DNA of 64,000 bases from Methanooceanicella nereidis (lineage in GTDB: Archaea > Halobacteriota > Methanocellia > Methanocellales > Methanocellaceae), in the NCBI RefSeq assembly GCF_021023085.1, contig NZ_PGCK01000014.1, forward strand, positions 33,489 to 97,488. The letters are read 5' to 3'. Positions 54,807 to 64,000 of this stretch are shown one piece after another. The notes under the pieces were generated by a model that ran no database searches, was not told the DNA's origin, and saw only the letters and a list, made by a program, of their open reading frames with translations. Numbering within the stretch: the first letter of the stretch is position 1; every line of letters begins with the position of its first letter. Made by a program: the position numbers and the translations under genes.

Positions 54807-55138
54807 CGCACTATCACTGCCCGGACAATATGTTTTTGTTTTTTATTATATACTATGATATCTCTATAAAAAATTTTTACCTGTGGTGTAATTTATGTTA
54901 TCAAGCCTTTTATATTTTTATAAACTTTGTGTAGTTTATTCAGGGCTATTTAAGCATTTGTTATCATGAATAACCCATAATTATGCAATAGAATTAGCCA
55001 ATAAATGTATATTAAGTCTTAAATCAAAAAATACAGATTATATCGCCCATTATTACGTATCAAATGATTAGTACCGTTGTTTTCCATGTGGAACATTATT
55101 TTCCTTAGATATATACCTGAAACTTGTGACATACAGAC
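54807..55138. other. AT-rich divergent promoter region
   Basis: This 332-bp gap between the RAM gene and the first kinase-like gene holds several TATA-like stretches (for example tttatatttttataaa at about 54908-54923 and agatatatacc at 55108-55118). No gene or RNA recognised. Confidence 0.4.
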
Positions 55139-56158
55139 ATGTCTGAATTGATCGAAAAAATAAAAACGAAGCGTATGATCGACCGCGCAGGAAGGCTGAT
55201 AAAAAGATCATACTATATTGTGCTGAACAACGTTTTGGTCGAGTGGTCGATAACGACGCTCATTGCTGCAGTACTTGTCATCCTATCGGTCATCGATAAA
55301 ATTTTTCACACAAGATACAAAAGAGCGCTGATCTCCAGGATCAGGGAAATATCCAGGGATGACCTTAACAGGCTTAGAAAAACCCAGATAAAATATATCT
55401 TCAGAAAAAAGTACGGTATCGGCCGCATAAAAATAAGGCTTGCCGAAGGCTCGTACTGGCTGTCCATACCCTGCGTGGTCAAAGGTATCGACAGAAGGAC
55501 AGGTGAAGAAAAAAAGTTTCTCGTTAAGATAATCAACGAGATGAGCGCGATAAAGCACAAGTATATGATGCAGATGAGAAACCTGGGCATGGCCGTCGTT
55601 GGGACCGGCCTGAAGTTTAACGGGTACGAGGATGCCCGGGACATGATGATGTTCGAGCGCGGCTGTCTGAAAAAACTAAGGAAATCTTCAGTGAATACAC
55701 CGAAAGTGCTGGGCTCTTACAGGCTGAACGAGGAGGACCATATCCTTGTCATGGAATATATAGAGGGCGAGCTTTTATCCGATATGGTCATCACGGCAGA
55801 CCAGGTGGACCAGATATTCCGCATGTTGAAGACAGTGCATGACAGCCGGTTCGTACACGGCGACATTAAGCTTGACAATATGATATACTCGCAAGGCAAG
55901 GTGTATTTCATAGACTGCCTGAAGATAGATGAGACTGCTTTCGATGCCGGAAAAAAGTATGACCTCGTATGCGCAATAAGCTCCATCGCCGAGAAATATC
56001 CGGTGAAAAAGATACTGGAGATAGCCGAAAGATATTATCCGAAGGATGAGATCCGCGAAGCCGGAAGATTGCTATATGTGGCCATATTTAAGCCCGACAT
56101 AGACCTCCCGGAAGAAAAGGTCGAAGAGCTAAGGTCTTATTTTGAGCCGGCCCCGTAG
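55139..56158 (+). CDS. Membrane-anchored kinase-fold protein, copy 1
   Basis: This 339-residue protein has one hydrophobic segment (WSITTLIAAVLVILSVIDKIF, about 38-58), then a basic region and a protein-kinase-like domain (about 105-310): KKFLVKIINE (nucleotide Lys), FERGCLKKLRKSSVNTPKVLG (helix C Glu), HILVMEYIEG hinge, RFVHGDIKLDNMIY catalytic loop and VYFIDCLKID metal Asp in place of DFG. The fold resembles RIO/Bud32 and RfaY-type kinases. A near relative follows 100 nt downstream. Substrate unknown; a lipid or membrane glycan is possible because of the membrane anchor. Confidence 0.72.
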   Translation: MSELIEKIKTKRMIDRAGRLIKRSYYIVLNNVLVEWSITTLIAAVLVILSVIDKIFHTRYKRALISRIREISRDDLNRLRKTQIKYIFRKKYGIGRIKIRLAEGSYWLSIPCVVKGIDRRTGEEKKFLVKIINEMSAIKHKYMMQMRNLGMAVVGTGLKFNGYEDARDMMMFERGCLKKLRKSSVNTPKVLGSYRLNEEDHILVMEYIEGELLSDMVITADQVDQIFRMLKTVHDSRFVHGDIKLDNMIYSQGKVYFIDCLKIDETAFDAGKKYDLVCAISSIAEKYPVKKILEIAERYYPKDEIREAGRLLYVAIFKPDIDLPEEKVEELRSYFEPAP

Positions 56159-56261
56159 AATAAGCTCTGGTACCATAATCGAATTTTATCAATACCTTTT
56201 CTCTTTTAGGATGGTAAAATTATTTAGTATGTAAGCATTAGAATGAGTTGGCCCTGAGATA

Positions 56262-57299
56262 ATGTCATTCGAGATACACATCACCGATAAGGAAATAGCT
56301 AAAGCTTTTAAAAATACGACCGTTAAGATAGGCTACCGTATTTTGAATAACCGGATCACCGAGAACACCGTCGTGGGCGTGCTCGGGCTGTCCATATTTT
56401 GCGCGAGGATCCTCGATAAGGTCTTTCATACGAGGCTTAACAGAGCGCTTATCGACAGGATGCATGACATATCCAGAGACAGGCTGAACAGGCTTAGAAT
56501 AACGCAGATAAAACATATCTTCCGAAAAAAATTCAATCTTTCGAAGACCAGGGTAAAGCTCGCAGGAGGCTCCTACTGGCTATCGATACCCTGCATCGTA
56601 GAAGGGATCGATAAAAAGACAAAGAAGGAAAAAAAGTACATGGCCAAAATGATCAACGGTATGAGTGCGCTAAAGCACAGGTACATGAGCCATATGCGTA
56701 ACCTTGGCGTAATGGTCGAAGGCGCGGACCTGAAGTTCGACGATTATGCCGATGCCCGGGATATGCTGATCTTTGAGCGGGACAGCCTGAACATGCTAAG
56801 GTCAAAGTCTATAAACACTCCCGACGTACTTGGCCTGTACCGGCTGAACGAAGACGATTACATCCTTGTCATGGAATTCATCGAAGGACGCCCTCTCTCC
56901 AAAGTTGATCTTAAGGATAAGGACATGGATAATATATTCAGTATCATGAAGACCATGCACGATAACGGGCTTGTGCATGGCGACATCAAGCTTGATAACT
57001 TTATTTATTCGGGCGGCAGGGTCTTTGTGCTTGACTGCCTTAAGATCGACTCGTCCAGGCTTGCAAGCGCCCAGGCATTTGACCTTATGGCAGCGATATG
57101 TGCGCTATCCCAGAAAGTCGATGTCGATACGGTGATCGGGCATGCGAAAAAATATTTCTCGGAACACGAGCTGAGCATGGCGGGCGGGATGCTGGGCGTG
57201 ACATTCAATAAGGTAGATCTTGACCTGTCAAGGGAGACTATCGACAGGCTTGAAAATATGTTCAGGAAACATCACGAAGAGCCTGTAACGGCCACATAG
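56262..57299 (+). CDS. Membrane-anchored kinase-fold protein, copy 2
   Basis: This 345-residue paralogue of the previous protein has VVGVLGLSIFCARILDKVFHTRLNRALI near the N-terminus, GGSYWLSIPCIVEGIDKKTKKEKKYMAKMI, DYILVMEFIEGRPLS, LVHGDIKLDNFIYSGGRVFVLDCLKID (fragments). All kinase landmarks are retained, so both copies are probably active. Copies share the RLNRAL/DRMHDISRDRLNRLR-type linker as well. Its 3' end overlaps the convergent radical-SAM gene by 28 bp. Confidence 0.72.
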   Translation: MSFEIHITDKEIAKAFKNTTVKIGYRILNNRITENTVVGVLGLSIFCARILDKVFHTRLNRALIDRMHDISRDRLNRLRITQIKHIFRKKFNLSKTRVKLAGGSYWLSIPCIVEGIDKKTKKEKKYMAKMINGMSALKHRYMSHMRNLGVMVEGADLKFDDYADARDMLIFERDSLNMLRSKSINTPDVLGLYRLNEDDYILVMEFIEGRPLSKVDLKDKDMDNIFSIMKTMHDNGLVHGDIKLDNFIYSGGRVFVLDCLKIDSSRLASAQAFDLMAAICALSQKVDVDTVIGHAKKYFSEHELSMAGGMLGVTFNKVDLDLSRETIDRLENMFRKHHEEPVTAT

Positions 57300-58432
57300 A
57301 CGTTATCCGTGATACGCGTTATCTCCGCGTTCACCCTGGTCCCCACAGGCTTATCGGTAAGGACGCCTATGACGCGCCCGCGCTCTACGGCAAGCATCTC
57401 GCCATGGACCCTTCCCGGAGCGATCAGGTCAAGCTTAAGTTTTTCACCCTTCTTAAAGACCTTCGGTAGTGACGGGGACTTATGTATCCCGAAATCCGAT
57501 GGAGATAGCTTTAATTTTATCCCGTAAGCCTTTTCGTACTCCGCGAGCCTGTCGAAGAAATCCGGGAATCTCATGGCCTTTCCCTTGACCTTTTTGCCGA
57601 ACTGGTACCTTACGTAGTTTTGTATGCCGAAGGCCGGGAACTTTTTACCCGCTCCGATCTCGAGGCCGAACTCTATTATGCGCGGAATATCCTCGTCGTT
57701 ATACCCGGGCACCCAGACTGGCGCCAGGAGCACGTCTATGCTGCTCTCTGACAGCATTCTCGCAACGTTTTTCACATGCTCGACGCTATATTTTTTAGTG
57801 CCCGCGAGCGCATATCCCCTGCGCTCGTCCATAGACGATATGGAGAGGTTTATCCGGTCTATCAGGCCGTCCATGCTCCTTATTTTCTCTTCGTCCAGCA
57901 TCATGCCGTTGCTCTGTGCGGAAATGGTCTTTACCTGAGGCACCTTTCTTAGCTTTTCCAGAAGCTCGACCATATAAGGATATAAGAAAGGCTCTCCCTG
58001 GCCGTCTATGTGGGCCTCAACATCATTGCCTTTGAGGGCCGCGATCTTTGCGAACTCCTCGACAAGATGATCGGTGTCAACGATATAATCGGTCTTCCTT
58101 GTCTGTGTAACTCCCTCGTCCACGCTGCAGAATATGCAGTTAAGATTGCACCCGGACACAGGCCTGACCTGTATCAGGTTAGTCCCCCTGTCGATCAGCC
58201 CGAACGCGGTGTGTCCTATCAGAGGTATACCGGACTCCTTTGTGATGTATATCATTTCGCGGCCAGTGTAATGATGGCGCAGCACCTTGGGCTCGTGGAT
58301 AGAGACGATCTCCTCGTCAGTATATTTCTTTTTTAGCTGCGAGTAAAACTTGATAGGGACCCTGACCTCTATCGTGTCCCTTATCACGAAGACCTTTTCG
58401 TTATTTTGTTCGTAAATGCCGGTAAATACCAT
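57272..58432 (-). CDS. Radical-SAM protein with C-terminal TRAM domain (COG2100-like)
   Basis: This radical-SAM enzyme (386 residues from ATG 58432) has RPVSGCNLNCIFCSVDEG with the CxxxCxxC cluster motif near 95-102. AHIDGQGEPFLYPYMVELLE and a TIM-barrel core with INLSISSMDERRGYALAG follow. The C-terminal TRAM-like beta domain (about 325-386) has GRVHGEMLAVERGRVIGVLTD. TRAM domains bind RNA, so an RNA-modifying role is likely but not known. The in-frame ATG at 58444 is an alternative. It converges on the kinase gene with a 28-bp overlap. Confidence 0.82.
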   Translation of the reverse strand: MVFTGIYEQNNEKVFVIRDTIEVRVPIKFYSQLKKKYTDEEIVSIHEPKVLRHHYTGREMIYITKESGIPLIGHTAFGLIDRGTNLIQVRPVSGCNLNCIFCSVDEGVTQTRKTDYIVDTDHLVEEFAKIAALKGNDVEAHIDGQGEPFLYPYMVELLEKLRKVPQVKTISAQSNGMMLDEEKIRSMDGLIDRINLSISSMDERRGYALAGTKKYSVEHVKNVARMLSESSIDVLLAPVWVPGYNDEDIPRIIEFGLEIGAGKKFPAFGIQNYVRYQFGKKVKGKAMRFPDFFDRLAEYEKAYGIKLKLSPSDFGIHKSPSLPKVFKKGEKLKLDLIAPGRVHGEMLAVERGRVIGVLTDKPVGTRVNAEITRITDNVYVAVTGSS

Positions 58433-58611
58433 ATTCCATATCACTCGTGGCCCGTTGATGAATTCAGGTTATCTATGTCGGCCTATGGCTGAAATAGTTT
58501 ATCTTGGCACGAAAGGCCGCACCGATGAAACACTAACACTAATATACAAAGATAGGAAAAAGTATTCGCAAGATATTTTAAATCATTAAATTTCATTGAG
58601 CGTGTTCCAGA

Positions 58612-60099
58612 ATGGAGAATAAAGAAGACATACTAAGAAGAGGCAGGCTCTCTGCGGGGCCGAGCGAGGAAGTGAACGCATTCTCATCGTCGATACCTGC
58701 CGACAGGTGGATCTTTCGTTCGGACATAACCGTCGACAGGGCGCATACGGTGATGCTTGCCAGGCAGGGAATAATCTCGAAGGAAGATGCGGCCTCGATC
58801 CTCAAGGCTCTTGAAAAGATAGAGTCCGAGGGCGTGGATGCCGTTAACATCCCTGTCTTTGAGGATGTCCATATGGCGATCGAGTCAAAGCTCATTAAGT
58901 CAGTAGGAGAAAATGTCGGGGGCAGGATGCATTCGGGCCGTTCCCGTAACGACGAGGTGGCTACATGCATACGAATATCGGCAAGGCAGGAACTGCTCGG
59001 TATCATGGCCGAGCTTCTGGACCTGCGTATGGCCATCCTGAATTTGGCAGGGGAGAACGTCGACACGGTGATGCCCGGGTTCACGCATATGCAGCATGCA
59101 CAGCCGACGACGCTGGCACACCATATGATGGCCCATATATCCGCTCTCGACAGGGATTTCGAAAGGCTGGCCGACGCATATAAGTTCATTAACATCAACC
59201 CGCTCGGAAGCGCCGCTTTCGCATCGACCGGATTCCCCCTTGACAGGGAATATACTACCGCTCTACTGGGCTTTGACAGGCCGATGGACAACTCGATGGA
59301 CGGAGTATCGGCCAGAGACTTCATCCTTGACACTGTCTCAAAGCTCGCCATACTGGAAGTAGACCTTAGCAGGATGGCGGACGAGCTCATACTCTGGAGC
59401 ACCTCTGAGTTCGGCTTTATCGAGCTGGCGGACACCTATTCGTCGACGAGCTCCATCATGCCGCAGAAAAAGAATCCCGACATACTGGAATTGATAAGGG
59501 GCAGGTGCGGAACAGTGATAGGCCACATGGTAGCTGCATTCTCCATCACAAAAGGCCTTCCGTACAGCTATAACACCGACCTCCAGGAGGTGACGCCACA
59601 GCTCCTTCGCTCGTTCGAGATAACCCGCTCGTCGTTACGTATCCTTACGGGGGCGATAAGCACGTTAAAGATAAAGAAGGACGAGATGAGAATAAAGAGC
59701 ACGATGGGGTTCACCACTGCGACAGAGATAGCGGATACCATCGTAAGGTCGACAGGATTGCCGTTCAGGACCGCCCACGGCATCGTCGGCAAGCTTGCGC
59801 GCGGAGACGGAAACCCGTCTCTTTCCGAAGTGGACGATGCGTCCATGGATATGATAGGTAAGAGACTCAGCGACATGGGCCTGACGCAAAAAATGCTGGA
59901 GGAAGCGAAGGACCCCCTTAAAAATATCGAAAGAAGAAGCGTCACGGGCGGGCCGGCGATATCGGCTATCGGCAAAAAGATAGAGAGCGAGAATAGAAAG
60001 ATAAAGGACGATGAAGGGCTATATGCCGGTCTTGTCCAAAAGCTAAAAAGGTCTGAAGACGAATTATCAAATGCAGTTAAGAATACAATATCAGGTTGA
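58612..60099 (+). CDS. argH: Argininosuccinate lyase
   Basis: ArgH makes arginine plus fumarate. The 495 residues include [12 protein letters not shown] near 83, [20 protein letters not shown] near 103, [17 protein letters not shown] near 152, the signature [20 protein letters not shown] near 282, and a long C-terminal domain. Catalytic His and Ser regions are intact. The fumarate it releases could feed the fumarase encoded at 47.1 kb. It precedes gatD by 4 nt on the same strand. Confidence 0.96.
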   Translation: MENKEDILRRGRLSAGPSEEVNAFSSSIPADRWIFRSDITVDRAHTVMLARQGIISKEDAASILKALEKIESEGVDAVNIPVFEDVHMAIESKLIKSVGENVGGRMHSGRSRNDEVATCIRISARQELLGIMAELLDLRMAILNLAGENVDTVMPGFTHMQHAQPTTLAHHMMAHISALDRDFERLADAYKFININPLGSAAFASTGFPLDREYTTALLGFDRPMDNSMDGVSARDFILDTVSKLAILEVDLSRMADELILWSTSEFGFIELADTYSSTSSIMPQKKNPDILELIRGRCGTVIGHMVAAFSITKGLPYSYNTDLQEVTPQLLRSFEITRSSLRILTGAISTLKIKKDEMRIKSTMGFTTATEIADTIVRSTGLPFRTAHGIVGKLARGDGNPSLSEVDDASMDMIGKRLSDMGLTQKMLEEAKDPLKNIERRSVTGGPAISAIGKKIESENRKIKDDEGLYAGLVQKLKRSEDELSNAVKNTISG

Positions 60100-60103
60100 T
60101 CAC

Positions 60104-61366
60104 ATGGCCACTATCGAAGGCATTGAATACAGGGAAGGAGATCGCATCCGGGTGACGAAAGGCGAACAGGTTTACGAGGGCGTCGTGATGCCTTCGCGGA
60201 GCGATAACATCGTCCTTAAGATGAACAACGGCTATAACGTGGGTCTCTCGACGAAAGATGGGGCAAAGGTAGAGCTTCTTGAAAAGTCCCCGGGACCGGT
60301 TAAGTTGCCGGCAAAAGAGCAGGGGAGATACCCGTCGCTTCCGACAGTATCCATATTATCCACGGGAGGCACCATCGCGAGCAAGGTGGACTACAGGACG
60401 GGCGCCGTATCAAGCCAGTTCACGGCGGATGACATCATCGAAGCGATCCCGGAACTATCCGGCATAGCGAATTACAGGGGCGAAGTCCTCAGCATGATCT
60501 TCAGCGAGGACATGACGCCGTCCATATGGGCGAACCTCGCCAGAGCCGTCTATAAAGAGATAATTAACGGTGCTGATGGCATAATAATAACTCACGGCAC
60601 AGACACTATCACATATACGGCAGCGGCGCTATCGTTCATGGTACGGACACCGGTCCCGATAATAATAGTCGGTTCGCAAAGATCCTCCGACAGGCCATCC
60701 AGCGATAACGCGATGAACGCTATCTGCACGGCCACGGTCGCGGTATCAGACATCGCGGGGGTCAGTGTCGTGATGCACGGCTCGACGTCCGATGATTACT
60801 GTTATGTGCACAGGGGCACCAAGGTGAGAAAACTACACACGTCCATGAGGACAGCGTTCCAGTCCGTGAACGATACGCCGGTGGCCAGCATCGACTACGG
60901 CACAAGGGCCATAACTGTCCTGGGACCATATGATAAGAGGGGCGAGAAAGAAGCCGCCCTGATGGACGGGATAGACGAAAGATGCGCGCTAATAAAGTTT
61001 TATCCCGGCATGTCCCCGGACATAATTGAATATTACAGGTCAAAAGGATACAAAGGGCTTGTCATAGAGGGAACGGGCCTGGGACACGTCAACACAGGAT
61101 GGATACCGGAAATTAAGAAAGCCATCGATTCCGGCATGGTCATCGTCATGACGTCCCAGTGTATCAACGGCAGAGTATGTGACAGGGTATACTCCACGGG
61201 TATCGACCTTTTAAAAGCGGGTGTCATAGAGGGTAACGATATGATACCCGAAGTGGCGCTAGTCAAGTTAATGTGGGCATTTGGCCAGACATCCGACGCC
61301 GAAGAGGTCAAGAGGATCATGAACACGAATATCGCCGGGGAGATAAACTGGAGGTCTACGATATGA
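60104..61366 (+). CDS. gatD: Glu-tRNA(Gln) amidotransferase subunit D
   Basis: GatD is the asparaginase-like, ammonia-producing subunit of archaeal GatDE. The 420 residues start with a small beta domain ([20 protein letters not shown]), then the asparaginase fold: [20 protein letters not shown] near 84 (Thr nucleophile), [17 protein letters not shown] near 166 and [29 protein letters not shown] gives the ribosome site of ATG 60104; the open frame upstream overlaps argH. Its stop overlaps gatE (ATGA). Confidence 0.96.
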   Translation: MATIEGIEYREGDRIRVTKGEQVYEGVVMPSRSDNIVLKMNNGYNVGLSTKDGAKVELLEKSPGPVKLPAKEQGRYPSLPTVSILSTGGTIASKVDYRTGAVSSQFTADDIIEAIPELSGIANYRGEVLSMIFSEDMTPSIWANLARAVYKEIINGADGIIITHGTDTITYTAAALSFMVRTPVPIIIVGSQRSSDRPSSDNAMNAICTATVAVSDIAGVSVVMHGSTSDDYCYVHRGTKVRKLHTSMRTAFQSVNDTPVASIDYGTRAITVLGPYDKRGEKEAALMDGIDERCALIKFYPGMSPDIIEYYRSKGYKGLVIEGTGLGHVNTGWIPEIKKAIDSGMVIVMTSQCINGRVCDRVYSTGIDLLKAGVIEGNDMIPEVALVKLMWAFGQTSDAEEVKRIMNTNIAGEINWRSTI

Positions 61367-63258
61367 CAGGGATAGACTATAAAGCCGTGGGCCTTAAGGC
61401 AGGCCTTGAGATACACCAGCAGCTTGCCACTAAGACTAAGCTATTCTGTAACTGCCCCACAGAGATAAGGGAAGTTGCGGACTCTAATTTTGAGTTTTTC
61501 AGATACCTCAGGGCAAGCCGCAGCGAGCTTGGAGAAGTGGACAGGGCGGCGGCAGAACAGGCCATGGTAAAACGGAGGTTCATGTATAAGGCATATGACA
61601 CGACATGCCTGATAGAGAACGATGAGGAGCCCCCTATGCCATTGAACAAGGAGGCCCTGGAAGTGGCGCTTAAAGCGTCCATCATGCTGAACATGACCCC
61701 TGTGGACGAAGTATTCGTGATGAGAAAGATCGTTGTGGACGGCTCCAATACCAGCGGTTTCCAGAGGACGTGCTTCATATCGTCCGGAGGATACCTGGAC
61801 ACCGATCTCGGAAGGGTCGGAGTGGACACGCTTTGTCTTGAGGAAGACGCATGCTCTAAGATAGAGACAAAGGACGACACGGTCGTCTACTCGCTGGACA
61901 GGCTTGGTATCCCGCTTGTCGAGATAGCTACGGCGCCGGACATCAAGTCACCTAAACAGGCGAGAGAGGTCGCATTGCATATAGGCACGACGTTAAGGGC
62001 ACTGGGCAAGGTAAAGCGCGGCCTGGGAACGATAAGACAGGACGTGAACGTATCGATAGCCAGAGGCGCAAGGGTGGAGATCAAAGGAGTCCAGGCCCTG
62101 GACCTTATCGAGCAGGTCGTGGAGAACGAGGTCGGGAGACAGTTGATGCTCCTGGAAATAATGGACGAGCTCATAAAAAGGAACGCCAGAGTATCCGAGG
62201 AAATAGTCGATATATCGGACGTTCTTAAGAATACTACATCCAAAGTGGTCAAAAAAGCACTGTCCTCGGGAGGCGTCGCATATGCGATCAGGCTGTCCGG
62301 CTTCAAAGGCCTGATCGGTAAAGAGATCCAGACGAACAGAAGGCTGGGCTCCGAATTCTCGGACAGGGCTAAAAGAGCCTCCGGCGTAGGAGGAATATTC
62401 CATATTGACGAGTTACCGAATTATGGCATAACCCAGGAAGAGGTGGACGCCATAGTGAAGAAGCTTGACCTTGGACCACAAGATGCCTTTGTCATGGTCG
62501 CCGATAAGGAAAAGAAGGCAAAGATGGCCATGCAGGCAGTAATGAGAAGGGCTAAGGAAGCGATGATAGGTATCCCTGAAGAGACCAGGGGGCCTCTGCC
62601 CAATGGAAATACCGAATATATGAGGCCTCTGCCCGGCAGGGCAAGGATGTATCCGGAGACGGACATACTATCGGAAGAGATAACAGAGAAAATGATCTTA
62701 AGTATAAAACAGGACCTTCCCGAGCTTCTGACCGAAAAGAAAGAAAGGTTCATGAAGGAGTACGGGCTGAACGAGGAACTCGCTGGACATATCGCTTTTT
62801 CCGTGTCCAACGACCTGTTCGAGGAGATAGTTAAAGCATATGGCAACCCTACGCTGGTGGCAAGGACGATGCACGGGACGCTGACCGAGTTGCGCAGGGA
62901 TGGAGTCCCGGTAGAGAATATCACTGACGAACATCTGAAGGATGTGTTCATGCTGGTGAGCGAAGGCAAGGCTTCCAAGGAGGCCATACCGGGCATGCTC
63001 ACGGAGATCGCCAAAGAGCCTGGCAGGAAAGCAGAGGATATTCTTAAAAAATTAGGGATATCCATAATGAGCGAAGAAGAGGTCGAAAAGATCATCGGTG
63101 ATATAGTGATGTCCAAAAAGGACTTTGTGCGAGAAAAGGGTGATGCGGCTCAAAGCGGGCTGATGGGCCTGGCCATGTCACAGCTAAGAGGAAAGGCTGA
63201 TGGTAAGCTCATTAACAGGATACTAAAAGAAAAGATAAACGAAGTTTTAAAAGAATAA
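61363..63258 (+). CDS. gatE: Glu-tRNA(Gln) amidotransferase subunit E
   Basis: GatE is the archaeal GatB relative that binds tRNA and phosphorylates Glu-tRNA(Gln). The 631 residues from ATG 61363 have [23 protein letters not shown] at the start, [19 protein letters not shown] near 126, [22 protein letters not shown] near 222 (GatB signature), a GatE-specific insert and a YqeY-like C-terminal tail domain. The start overlaps the gatD stop by 4 nt. A hairpin terminator follows. Confidence 0.96.
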   Translation: MTGIDYKAVGLKAGLEIHQQLATKTKLFCNCPTEIREVADSNFEFFRYLRASRSELGEVDRAAAEQAMVKRRFMYKAYDTTCLIENDEEPPMPLNKEALEVALKASIMLNMTPVDEVFVMRKIVVDGSNTSGFQRTCFISSGGYLDTDLGRVGVDTLCLEEDACSKIETKDDTVVYSLDRLGIPLVEIATAPDIKSPKQAREVALHIGTTLRALGKVKRGLGTIRQDVNVSIARGARVEIKGVQALDLIEQVVENEVGRQLMLLEIMDELIKRNARVSEEIVDISDVLKNTTSKVVKKALSSGGVAYAIRLSGFKGLIGKEIQTNRRLGSEFSDRAKRASGVGGIFHIDELPNYGITQEEVDAIVKKLDLGPQDAFVMVADKEKKAKMAMQAVMRRAKEAMIGIPEETRGPLPNGNTEYMRPLPGRARMYPETDILSEEITEKMILSIKQDLPELLTEKKERFMKEYGLNEELAGHIAFSVSNDLFEEIVKAYGNPTLVARTMHGTLTELRRDGVPVENITDEHLKDVFMLVSEGKASKEAIPGMLTEIAKEPGRKAEDILKKLGISIMSEEEVEKIIGDIVMSKKDFVREKGDAAQSGLMGLAMSQLRGKADGKLINRILKEKINEVLKE

Positions 63259-63263
63259 TAAGA

Positions 63264-63293
63264 GGGGAGATTTTCTCCCTTGTTTATTTTTTA
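63264..63293 (+). terminator. Terminator of argH-gatD-gatE
   Basis: GGGAGA (63265-63270) pairs with TCTCCC (63274-63279) around a 3-nt loop, followed by tgtttatttttt. It also overlaps the end of the convergent membrane-protein gene. Confidence 0.55.
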
Positions 63294-63767
63294 GTGTGGC
63301 TTAAAAATATCACCAAGGGTCTTGATCCCGAATAGATCTTTTATCCAAAATAATACGCAAATGAGTATTATAGATGTTACAAGGATAGGTATTGTACCGA
63401 TCATGATCCCCCGGTTTATTGATGATATCAATGATAATAATATGCCCGCCCCGGATAACAGGAACAATGAGAACCATCCGATAAACTCTAATTTTGCCAG
63501 TTTATATGCAACCAGCCCGCCTACAAGTAAATAGATAAGCACCAATGCAAGTAGAAGCCTGTTTACTTCACCTGTCTCGGATTTTGTATATATCAAAGAG
63601 TATATCCCCATGCCCCCGACGATGGTGATAAGTAATAATGCTAATATTCTTGTCGTTATGATCTTTAATCCTGCATGTTTAACGCTAAGATCAGGTTCCT
63701 TTCGTCTTTTATTGATTTCAGGCATCCTGATGTCTTTCAGTTCCTTTTCCATATCGAATTTTTCCAT
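63291..63767 (-). CDS. Four-helix membrane protein of unknown function
   Basis: This 158-residue protein has a charged cytoplasmic N-terminus (MEKFDMEKELKDIRMPEINK) and four hydrophobic helices (about 40-60, 70-88, 95-113, 120-143). It ends FGIKTLGDIFKPH. No family recognised. It is convergent with gatE and next to the 5S rRNA. Confidence 0.68.
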   Translation of the reverse strand: MEKFDMEKELKDIRMPEINKRRKEPDLSVKHAGLKIITTRILALLLITIVGGMGIYSLIYTKSETGEVNRLLLALVLIYLLVGGLVAYKLAKLEFIGWFSLFLLSGAGILLSLISSINRGIMIGTIPILVTSIILICVLFWIKDLFGIKTLGDIFKPH

Positions 63768-63904
63768 TTAATTCACTACGGATAAACTGAAGAGATTATA
63801 AAATATTAAATTTGCGATTTGTTTCTTTAAGGAATACTAAACTAAAAAACTCGAATAGATTAATATGAGTAAAATTTTTTATAATTTGGGTGGTTTTTTG
63901 GTTG

Positions 63905-64000
63905 GTTTGGCGGCTTATTGCCGTTCCCGGGGACTCGCGTACCTCAGTACAGGGCATTACGTGTGCGGGCTTAACTTCCGGGTTCGGGATGGGACCGGGT
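63905..64000 (-). rRNA. rrf: 5S ribosomal RNA, 3' part (cut by window edge)
   Basis: On the minus strand the sequence reads CCCATCCCGAACCCGGAAGT then TAAGCCCGCACACGT, the conserved 5S loop B/C region. GTACTGAGGTACGCGAGTCC (loop E, helix IV) follows, and it ends with GCCGCCAA, the 3' strand of helix I. The 5' end lies beyond position 64000. The exact 3' end (63904-63908) is estimated. Confidence 0.9.

Overview
The window comes from a methanogenic archaeon. It holds a complete methyl-coenzyme M reductase operon (mcrBDCGA) followed at once by a complete methyl-H4MPT:coenzyme M methyltransferase operon (mtrEDCBA-AF-GH), both on the minus strand. It also has a YcaO/TfuA pair of the kind that thioamidates McrA, a methanogenesis-marker gene (mmp14), and archaeal information-processing genes (TFB, Gar1, SRP19, thermosome, GatDE). 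PAS-rich histidine kinases, DUF835, DUF2551, DUF2150, MfnE and a TbsP-like regulator suggest a class II / Methanomicrobia-type lineage. I favour a Methanocellales-like organism, but this is inferred from gene content only.

Layout. 1-1.3 kb: start of a kdp potassium-pump operon (kdpF, kdpA cut by the window edge), a tiny Cys-rich peptide gene and hypB. 1.6-7.1 kb: a six-PAS histidine kinase overlapping a receiver/PAS/GAF/DUF835 protein. 7.2-12.1 kb: SRP19, a PHP phosphoesterase, Gar1-TFB, two tandem TauE/SafE permeases and mfnE. 12.1-15.5 kb: DUF2150, a RecJ-like DHH phosphoesterase, a 43-bp repeat array present in both orientations, and a split LysO exporter. 15.7-19.8 kb: thermosome, a hairpin region, PHP protein, tRNA-Gly(CCC), DUF2551 and NUDIX. 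20-23.2 kb: an aldolase / tungsten aldehyde oxidoreductase / MoaD-like operon. 23.3-27.3 kb: GT4 glycosyltransferase, GH133-type debranching enzyme and a small exported protein. 27.3-28.2 kb: a gene-free stretch of hairpins and a perfect 28-bp tandem repeat.

28.2-44.1 kb is the methanogenesis island: tfuA-ycaO, DUF2098, small methanogen proteins, mmp14, mtr and mcr. The mcr and mtr operons each end in a clear hairpin plus T-rich tail. The most striking feature is a second mtrA reading frame fused to mtrF. Its MtrA part is almost identical in DNA sequence to the neighbouring mtrA over about 529 bp, with two mismatches seen by eye.

44.8-64 kb: MiaB-like tRNA methylthiotransferase, AI-2E family permease, class I fumarase (two subunits), a zinc-ribbon miniprotein, a TbsP-like regulator, a BtrH-like protein, purE, an IlvD/Edd dehydratase, a stand-alone RAM protein, tandem paralogous kinase-fold membrane proteins, a radical-SAM/TRAM protein, argH-gatD-gatE, a membrane protein, and the 3' part of a 5S rRNA cut by the window edge. 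Start codons were refined by hand from Shine-Dalgarno sites (GGTGA/GGAGG) and TATA-like boxes. Several genes appear to be leaderless.
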